A DNA stretch of 25,806 nucleotides from an uncultured Oscillospiraceae bacterium (GTDB taxonomy: Bacteria; Bacillota; Clostridia; Oscillospirales; Oscillospiraceae): the NCBI GenBank assembly GCA_948766235.1, contig CAQCFX010000018.1, positions 3,769 through 29,574 on the forward strand. The letters are read 5' to 3'. This document shows, in pieces, positions 21,547-25,806 of this stretch (position 1 is the stretch's first letter; each line of letters opens with the position of its first letter). The translations under genes and the position numbers were made by a program. A model generated the notes under the pieces. It was not told the origin of the DNA and ran no database searches. It worked only from the letters and a program-made list of their open reading frames with translations.

Positions 21547-23124
21547 ATGAGGAAAAGATTTCCGGCAATGATTCTTGCGCTGGCCCTGTGTATCGGGCTG
21601 GCCGTCCCGGTTCAGGCGGCCGCAGTCTCAGACACAGCGGGGCAAAACTTGACCCGGATAGAACAAAAAATCTACAAGGCGCTGGAGGATGCCATCCTGG
21701 CGGTTACGGCGGGAAACGAGACCAGCACCGAGGTCGACATCCCCATCATGCGCCAGGACGCCACCTGGACCGCGCAGGAGCTGGGCCTTTCCAAAATTGA
21801 CAATGACAATGTTGAGGACCCATTGAACAATGTAATTGGCAAAAGCATGGATAAGGTTTTTCGCTGTCTGAAGGCGAACCACCCCTTCGAGATGTTTTGG
21901 GTCAGTAACAACTACAACTGGTCGTGGTGGCAGAAGCACACCGACAGCGAGGTCTGGCTTACAAGCCTCACCTGCTCGATTGACGTAATCAAGACCTATC
22001 AGGGCGGCAGCAGTACCACGGTAGACCCGGCAAAAATCGCCCAGGCCAAGTCAGTTGTGAAAACGGCGGAATCCATCGTCGCCGCCAACGCGGGCAAGTC
22101 CAACTACGAAAAGCTGGCGGCCTACCGGGACGAGATCTGTGCGCGGAACACCTACAACAACGATGCGAACAACGCCTTGCTGAAGGACGAGTACGCATAT
22201 GGCGACCCCTGGCAGCTGATCTACATCTTTGACGACGACCCCAGCACCAACGCGCTGTGTGAGGGCTACGCTAAAGCGTTTAAATACCTGTGCGACCTGT
22301 CGGATTTTGATGGGGACGTGACCTGCTACATAGCCGAGGGCTATGGGGGTGACGAAAGGCATATGTGGAACGTAGTCCGCATGGAGGACGGCAAGTTTTA
22401 CTTGGCGGACATTACCTACAGTGACAACAGCCAGATCGGGAAAGACAGCGTGTTCATGGTCAATGCGTTCGGAAATGAGGAGCGATACGTTGTTTCTGCC
22501 GGCAGCCGGCAGTATACATACACCTATCTTGAGGATCAGGAGGGTATGTTCACCGACGGCTTCCTGCCTATAAGCTCCACGCCCTATACGCCCAGCACCA
22601 ACCCGCCTACCCCCGCTCCCCAATTCACCGACCTGCCCGACTGGTGCGGCGAGGAGGCCCAGTGGGCGGCGGACAACGGTATCGCCAAGGGTACCGGGGA
22701 CGGTAAATTCAGCCCCGGCACGGACTGCACCCATCAGCAGATACTGACCTTCCTGTGGCGGGCGGAGGGCGAGCCCGCCGCCACCGCCAAGGCCCCCGTC
22801 ACCGTTGCCGCCGACTACGCCGGCGCGGTCAACTGGGCCTATGAGGAGGGCATGATTGACCATTCTTTTGACCCCCAAGCCCCCTGCACCCGGGCCGACG
22901 CGGTGACGTACATCTGGCAGGCCTTGGGCAGCCGCAAAGCGGAAGCTGTCAGCAGCTTCACCGATATGTCCGCCGACGCGGACTGCGCCGGGGCTGTGGC
23001 CTGGGCGGTGGAGCACGAGGTCACCAACGGCTTTGCCAACGGCGATGGAACCTTCAGCTTCCGCCCCAGCCAGGTCTGCACCCGTGGGCAGATTGCCTGC
23101 TTCCTCTACCGCGCCTACGTTTAG
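21547..23124 (+). CDS. Secreted SLH protein with transglutaminase-like domain
   Basis: A 525-aa exported protein. Residues 1-25 form a signal peptide (MRKRF, hydrophobic core, VQA-AA). A helical region of about 180 residues follows. A transglutaminase/protease-like core comes next: C238 (ALCEGYAKAFKYLCD), H272 (ERHMWNVVRM) and D288 (YLADITYSDN), the complete Cys-His-Asp triad in the correct order. A proline linker (TPSTNPPTPAP) leads to three SLH motifs from F360 onward. ATG 21547 follows AAAGGAGAG. The SLH block is closely similar to that of the preceding gene, so the pair probably arose by duplication with different catalytic modules. Surface peptide cleavage or cross-linking is the likely activity type; the substrate is unknown. 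Confidence 0.9.
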   Translation: MRKRFPAMILALALCIGLAVPVQAAAVSDTAGQNLTRIEQKIYKALEDAILAVTAGNETSTEVDIPIMRQDATWTAQELGLSKIDNDNVEDPLNNVIGKSMDKVFRCLKANHPFEMFWVSNNYNWSWWQKHTDSEVWLTSLTCSIDVIKTYQGGSSTTVDPAKIAQAKSVVKTAESIVAANAGKSNYEKLAAYRDEICARNTYNNDANNALLKDEYAYGDPWQLIYIFDDDPSTNALCEGYAKAFKYLCDLSDFDGDVTCYIAEGYGGDERHMWNVVRMEDGKFYLADITYSDNSQIGKDSVFMVNAFGNEERYVVSAGSRQYTYTYLEDQEGMFTDGFLPISSTPYTPSTNPPTPAPQFTDLPDWCGEEAQWAADNGIAKGTGDGKFSPGTDCTHQQILTFLWRAEGEPAATAKAPVTVAADYAGAVNWAYEEGMIDHSFDPQAPCTRADAVTYIWQALGSRKAEAVSSFTDMSADADCAGAVAWAVEHEVTNGFANGDGTFSFRPSQVCTRGQIACFLYRAYV

Positions 23125-23155
23125 AAGCGCCGCCGAACCGTCAACTAAACCACGC

Positions 23156-23187
23156 AAAAAGCCGTCTGCATATCGGACGGCTTTTTT
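23156..23187. terminator. Intrinsic terminator after the second SLH gene
   Basis: GCCGTC (23161-23166) pairs with GACGGC (23176-23181), with A's at 23156-23160 and six T's at 23182-23187 that extend the stem and supply the U-run. Confidence 0.85.
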
Positions 23188-23199
23188 GCGTTTTCCCTC

Positions 23200-23228
23200 T
23201 TTACGTCTCTGAAATGATATGATATAAT
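23200..23228 (+). promoter_or_regulatory. Sigma-A-type promoter of the DUF1836 gene
   Basis: TTTACG (23200-23205), 17 nt, perfect TATAAT (23223-23228), 28 nt before the GTG start at 23256. Confidence 0.75.
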
Positions 23229-23255
23229 TCTATAGATTAGATTGGAGGGAACAGT

Positions 23256-23789
23256 GTGGAAGAACTGGCCGAGCTGAAACGGCAGCTCATGCAGGCGCGG
23301 CCCGACGGTTGGGACGACCTGCCCGACATTCCGCTTTATATGGACCAGGTGGTGTCCTACCTGTCCCGGCAGATGGCCTGCTTTGGCGAAGGGGACGGGC
23401 TCACCTCCGCCATGATTAACAACTATATCAAGGACGGTCTGCTGGAGCGGGCCAACGGCAAAAAGTACGGTCAGGAGCATTTGGCCTATCTCACCGCCAT
23501 CTGTGCGCTCAAGCAGGTGATGAGCGTGCGGGAGATGAAGGTGCTCACCACCGTGGGCCGGGAGATGCGGGAGCCGGAAAAGCAGTACGATTACTTCTGC
23601 AAATACCTGGACCAGGCCATGTCGGACACCGCCCACCGTCTGGACGAAAACACCACCGACCACGACCTGCCCAAGCTGGTGCTGGAGCTGGCCATGCGCA
23701 GCTATGCCAATATGCTGGCCTGCCACCAGGCGCTGGCCATCTTGGCCCAGCGCACCGGGCATGAGGATTTGCTGAAGAAAAAGAAGTGA
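23256..23789 (+). CDS. DUF1836 domain-containing protein
   Basis: A 177-aa soluble protein. The central part, with SAMINNYIKDGLLERANGKKYGQEHLAYLTAICALKQVMSVREMK, is the DUF1836 core: a MerR-like winged-helix pattern (NxYxKxGLL ... KKYxxEHLA) followed by a helical region. Such proteins are common in Firmicutes and are thought to be DNA-binding or regulatory, without an established target. The start is GTG at 23256, six nt after GGAGGG. It ends in a lysine run (KKKK) and its stop codon is directly followed by repeat copy B. Confidence 0.87.
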   Translation: MEELAELKRQLMQARPDGWDDLPDIPLYMDQVVSYLSRQMACFGEGDGLTSAMINNYIKDGLLERANGKKYGQEHLAYLTAICALKQVMSVREMKVLTTVGREMREPEKQYDYFCKYLDQAMSDTAHRLDENTTDHDLPKLVLELAMRSYANMLACHQALAILAQRTGHEDLLKKKK

Positions 23790-23920
23790 GAAGCGCGAGC
23801 GTAGGCGCGCCGCCCCGGATGGACCGGAGCGAGGGGCAAAACCCAGGCGGGGGAGCCCGCCGGATTTGCCCCGAGACGGAGGGAAGCCGGGGCGAACAGC
23901 GCGGCCAACGCGAGCGTGAC
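23790..23920 (+). repeat. Post-stop structured repeat, copy B
   Basis: A 131-bp element directly after the TGA of the DUF1836 gene, nearly identical to copy A at 18145. The stems are 23811-23818 with 23887-23894, and 23833-23840 with 23865-23872 (GGGGCAAA/TTTGCCCC, perfect here but with one bulged base in copy A), plus a GGCGGG/CCCGCC centre. Confidence 0.85.
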
Positions 23921-23926
23921 AAGTAA

Positions 23927-23950
23927 GAAGCGCGGAATCATCCGCGTGAC
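23927..23950 (+). repeat. Mini-derivative joining the two ends of the repeat
   Basis: This 24-bp unit begins GAAGCGCGG and ends CCGCGTGAC, that is, the left and right ends of the full repeat with the middle missing. CGCGGA and TCCGCG form a small palindrome. It follows a TAA triplet 6 nt after copy B. Confidence 0.6.
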
Positions 23951-23988
23951 AATAAAAGCCTGAAATCTGTTTTTGGAGGTACGAAACC

Positions 23989-24861
23989 ATGAGTGACTAC
24001 ATTATTATTACCGATTCGTCCTGCGACCTGCCCGACAGCCTGGTCAAGGAGCTGGAGCTGGAAGTGCTCCCTCTGTCCTTCATCATGGACGGCAAGACCT
24101 ATCGGAATTATCCGGATAACCGGGAGATGGCCCCTGAGGAGTTTTACAACAAGGAAAAAGAGGGCATTATGGCCACCACCAACGCCGTCAACGTGGGCGA
24201 AGCCAGCGACGCCATTGAGGCGGTGCTCAAGCAGGGGAAGGACGTGCTGGTGCTGGGCTTCTCCTCGGGCCTGTCCACCACCTACAACTCCTTTAAAATC
24301 GCCGCGGAGGAGCTGGCGGAGAAGTACCCCGAGCGCAAGGTGTACGCCGTGGATACCCTGTGCGCATCCCTGGGCCAGGGGATGCTGGTGTACCAGGCGG
24401 CCAAGCTGCGCCAGCAGGGCAAGAGCATTGAGGAGGTTCGGGACTGGGCGGAGCAGAACAAGCTCAGACAGTGCCACTGGTTCACCGTCAATGACCTGTT
24501 CTTCCTGAAGAAGGGCGGCCGGGTGTCCGCCGCCACCGCCGTGGTGGGCACCATGCTTCAGATTAAGCCGGTGATGCACGTGGACAACGAGGGCCATCTG
24601 ATTAAGGTGGACACCGCCCGGGGCCGCAAAGCGTCCCTGAACGCCCTGGTGGACAAGGTGGGCGAGCTGGGGGAGGACCCCGCGTCCCAGACCATGTTTA
24701 TCAGCAACAGCGATTGCCTGGAGGACGCCCAGTACGTGGCCGATGAGATTAAGAAACGCTACGGCACCAAGGAGATTATCATCAACTCCATTGGCCCCGT
24801 GATTGGCGCCCACACCGGGCCGGGCTGCGTGGCGCTGTTCTTCACCGGCAAGCACAGATAA
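23989..24861 (+). CDS. DegV-family fatty-acid-binding protein
   Basis: A 290-aa protein of standard DegV length. Signatures are IIITDSSCDLP at the N-terminus, GFSSGLSTTYNSF (fatty-acid carboxylate contact region), the WFTVNDLFFLKKGGRVS block and the end IGPVIGAHTGPGCVALFF. DegV/FakB proteins bind a fatty acid in the cytosol, and some present it to a fatty-acid kinase for phospholipid synthesis. ATG 23989 follows GGAGGT. No kinase (FakA) gene is near, so the partner is encoded elsewhere or the protein serves another lipid role. It lies downstream of repeat copy B, and a terminator follows. Confidence 0.95.
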   Translation: MSDYIIITDSSCDLPDSLVKELELEVLPLSFIMDGKTYRNYPDNREMAPEEFYNKEKEGIMATTNAVNVGEASDAIEAVLKQGKDVLVLGFSSGLSTTYNSFKIAAEELAEKYPERKVYAVDTLCASLGQGMLVYQAAKLRQQGKSIEEVRDWAEQNKLRQCHWFTVNDLFFLKKGGRVSAATAVVGTMLQIKPVMHVDNEGHLIKVDTARGRKASLNALVDKVGELGEDPASQTMFISNSDCLEDAQYVADEIKKRYGTKEIIINSIGPVIGAHTGPGCVALFFTGKHR

Positions 24862-24934
24862 CGTTCCCCGCAAGGGGGAGAGGGGCCGGCCTGTAGAGAG
24901 GCCTCCAGCCAGCCATTTTCAAACGTGTCAGTCC

Positions 24935-24970
24935 AGCGCCGCTTCCCGCCACGGGGAGCGGCGCTTTTTT
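24935..24970 (+). terminator. Intrinsic terminator after the DegV gene
   Basis: A 13-bp stem (24935-24947 with 24953-24965, one G-U pair) with a 5-nt loop runs into six T's at 24965-24970. Confidence 0.92.
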
Positions 24971-24998
24971 GCTGCCAAAATTTTTTGCGGGTCCCCTA

Positions 24999-25027
24999 TT
25001 GACAAATGAGCACAGATTGTCTATACT
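24999..25027 (+). promoter_or_regulatory. Strong sigma-A promoter of the GntR/ABC operon
   Basis: A perfect TTGACA (24999-25004), 17 nt, TATACT (25022-25027). This is the best promoter match in the window. Such strength is expected for an operon held down by its own repressor. Confidence 0.88.
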
Positions 25028-25028
25028 G

Positions 25029-25047
25029 TGTATATCGTATATATACA
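25029..25047 (+). promoter_or_regulatory. Putative GntR/YtrA operator
   Basis: An inverted repeat TGTATAT-N5-ATATACA begins 1 nt after the -10 box and covers the expected transcription start. YtrA-type GntR regulators bind AT-rich TGTATA-like palindromes at their own promoters, so autorepression is likely. Confidence 0.65.
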
Positions 25048-25091
25048 AAATATCGGGGCCGCTGACGAGCGGAACCGAAACGAGGTGTACC

Positions 25092-25466
25092 ATGGACATC
25101 ATCATCAGCAATTCTTCCGGCGTGCCAATCTATGAGCAGATTGTGCGCCAGCTGAAAGGGCTCATCCTTTCCGGCGCGCTGCCCGAGGGCGAGGCCCTGC
25201 CCTCCATGCGGCTTTTGGCCCGGGACCTGCGCATCTCCGTCATCACCACCAAACGGGCCTATGAGGAGCTGGAGCGGGAGGGCTTTCTCACCACCGTCCC
25301 CGGCAAGGGCTGCTTCGTGGCGGCCCAGAACCGGGAGACCCGGCGGGAGGCCGTGCTGTGCCAGGTCGAGGAGCATCTGTCCCAGGCGGTGGACGCGGCG
25401 AAAGCCGGGGCCGTGGGCCTGGACGAGCTCACCGAAATGCTCAACACATTGTATAATGAGGAATGA
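25092..25466 (+). CDS. GntR-family transcriptional regulator, YtrA-like subfamily
   Basis: A 124-aa protein. Residues 10-75 form the GntR winged helix (PIYEQIVRQLKGLILSGALP, then LPSMRLLARDLRISVITTKRAYEELEREGFL and GKGCFVA). Only about 45 residues follow, too short for the FadR or HutC effector domains, which is the mark of the YtrA subfamily. These regulators usually repress an adjacent ABC exporter and respond to cell-wall antibiotics or envelope stress. ATG 25092 follows CGAGGTG. The ABC ATPase gene begins 3 nt after the stop, and a palindromic operator overlaps the promoter. Confidence 0.93.
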   Translation: MDIIISNSSGVPIYEQIVRQLKGLILSGALPEGEALPSMRLLARDLRISVITTKRAYEELEREGFLTTVPGKGCFVAAQNRETRREAVLCQVEEHLSQAVDAAKAGAVGLDELTEMLNTLYNEE

Positions 25467-25469
25467 CTT

Positions 25470-25806
25470 ATGACAAATTGTATTGAAATCAAGGGCCTTG
25501 TCAAAGAATACAAGACCTTTACCCTGGGGCCTATCGACCTCAAGGTCCCCGGCGGGTCCATCCTGGGCCTCATCGGGGAGAACGGGGCGGGCAAGACCAC
25601 CCTGATCAAGTCCATGCTGGGCATCACCCGGCCCACCGCCGGGGCGGTGAAGCTGCTGGGCACCAACCCGGACCGGGCCAAGGAGGACATCGGCATTGTG
25701 CTGGACGACTGCTTCTTCTCCGAGTACCTGCGGGTGCGGGACGTGGAGACGGTGCTGTGCCGGGTGTTCAAGTCCTGGGACAAGGGGCTGTACCGGGACT
25801 ATCTGG
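25470..25806 (+). CDS. ABC transporter ATP-binding protein, 3'-truncated by the window edge
   Basis: The first 112 residues are visible. Walker A is G36-E-N-G-A-G-K42-T (GENGAGKTT), preceded by the IKGLVKEYKTFTLGPIDLKV aromatic A-loop region. The Q-loop position, expected near IGIVLDDCFFSEYL, carries D instead of the usual Q, which is seen in the YtrB-like/multidrug ABC2 exporter ATPases of this context. The ATG lies 3 nt after the GntR stop with GAGGAA upstream. A permease gene should follow outside the window. Function is inferred as an exporter controlled by the GntR protein. Confidence 0.92.
   Translation, partial: MTNCIEIKGLVKEYKTFTLGPIDLKVPGGSILGLIGENGAGKTTLIKSMLGITRPTAGAVKLLGTNPDRAKEDIGIVLDDCFFSEYLRVRDVETVLCRVFKSWDKGLYRDYL

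Noticed and set aside
23125..23140. GAAGCGCCGCCG just after the second SLH stop as another repeat copy
   Set aside because: It resembles the left end of the post-stop repeat but only about 12 bp match and the right end is missing.

Overview
The window is a GC-rich, gene-dense piece of a bacterial chromosome. The Gram-positive germination protease (gpr), the S-layer-homology (SLH) surface proteins, the DegV and DUF1836 proteins and the YtrA-like GntR/ABC pair point to a spore-forming, high-GC member of the Clostridia. An Oscillospiraceae-type gut anaerobe (Flavonifractor/Lawsonibacter-like) is my best guess, from gene content and style only. No tRNA, rRNA, CRISPR array, transposase or phage gene was seen.

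Positions 1-7327 (+) hold a run of seven genes that looks like one redox/transport unit. It contains the 3' part of an NAD(P)/FAD oxidoreductase, its usual small cysteine-rich DUF1667 partner, a cysteine-rich DUF362 protein, an NhaC-type antiporter, an APC-type amino-acid permease, a HAD phosphatase and a small nitroreductase. A bidirectional hairpin at 7378-7417 separates it from the next block.

Positions 15247-7440 (-) hold a head-to-tail block read from a clear sigma-A-type promoter at 15378-15406. The order is an XRE regulator, an MBOAT acyltransferase, an SGNH-like partner, LepA (EF4), an unusual cytosolic BMP-family protein and a metallophosphoesterase. Two of the junctions are 4-nt overlaps. 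Divergent to it is pta (phosphate acetyltransferase), whose 3' end carries a striking duplication and insertion.

Positions 16540-19774 hold the ribosomal protein S20 gene (-), the spore protease gpr (+), a YihY membrane protein and an unrecognised 153-aa protein. Positions 19882-23124 hold two secreted SLH proteins, one with a Cys/His hydrolase-like domain and one with a transglutaminase-like Cys/His/Asp domain. Their promoters share an identical layout. Then follow a DUF1836 protein, a DegV lipid-binding protein and, at the right edge, a GntR (YtrA-like) regulator with the start of its ABC ATPase.

The most unusual content is non-coding. A family of about 131-135-bp structured repeats starts 0-2 nt after stop codons: two nearly identical copies at 18145 and 23790, a diverged copy with the same pairing plan on the minus strand at 13060, and short derivatives beside two of them. 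Separately, a 33-bp duplication of the end of pta flanks a roughly 120-bp insert made of consecutive hairpins, so the last codons of pta exist twice in the same reading sense.
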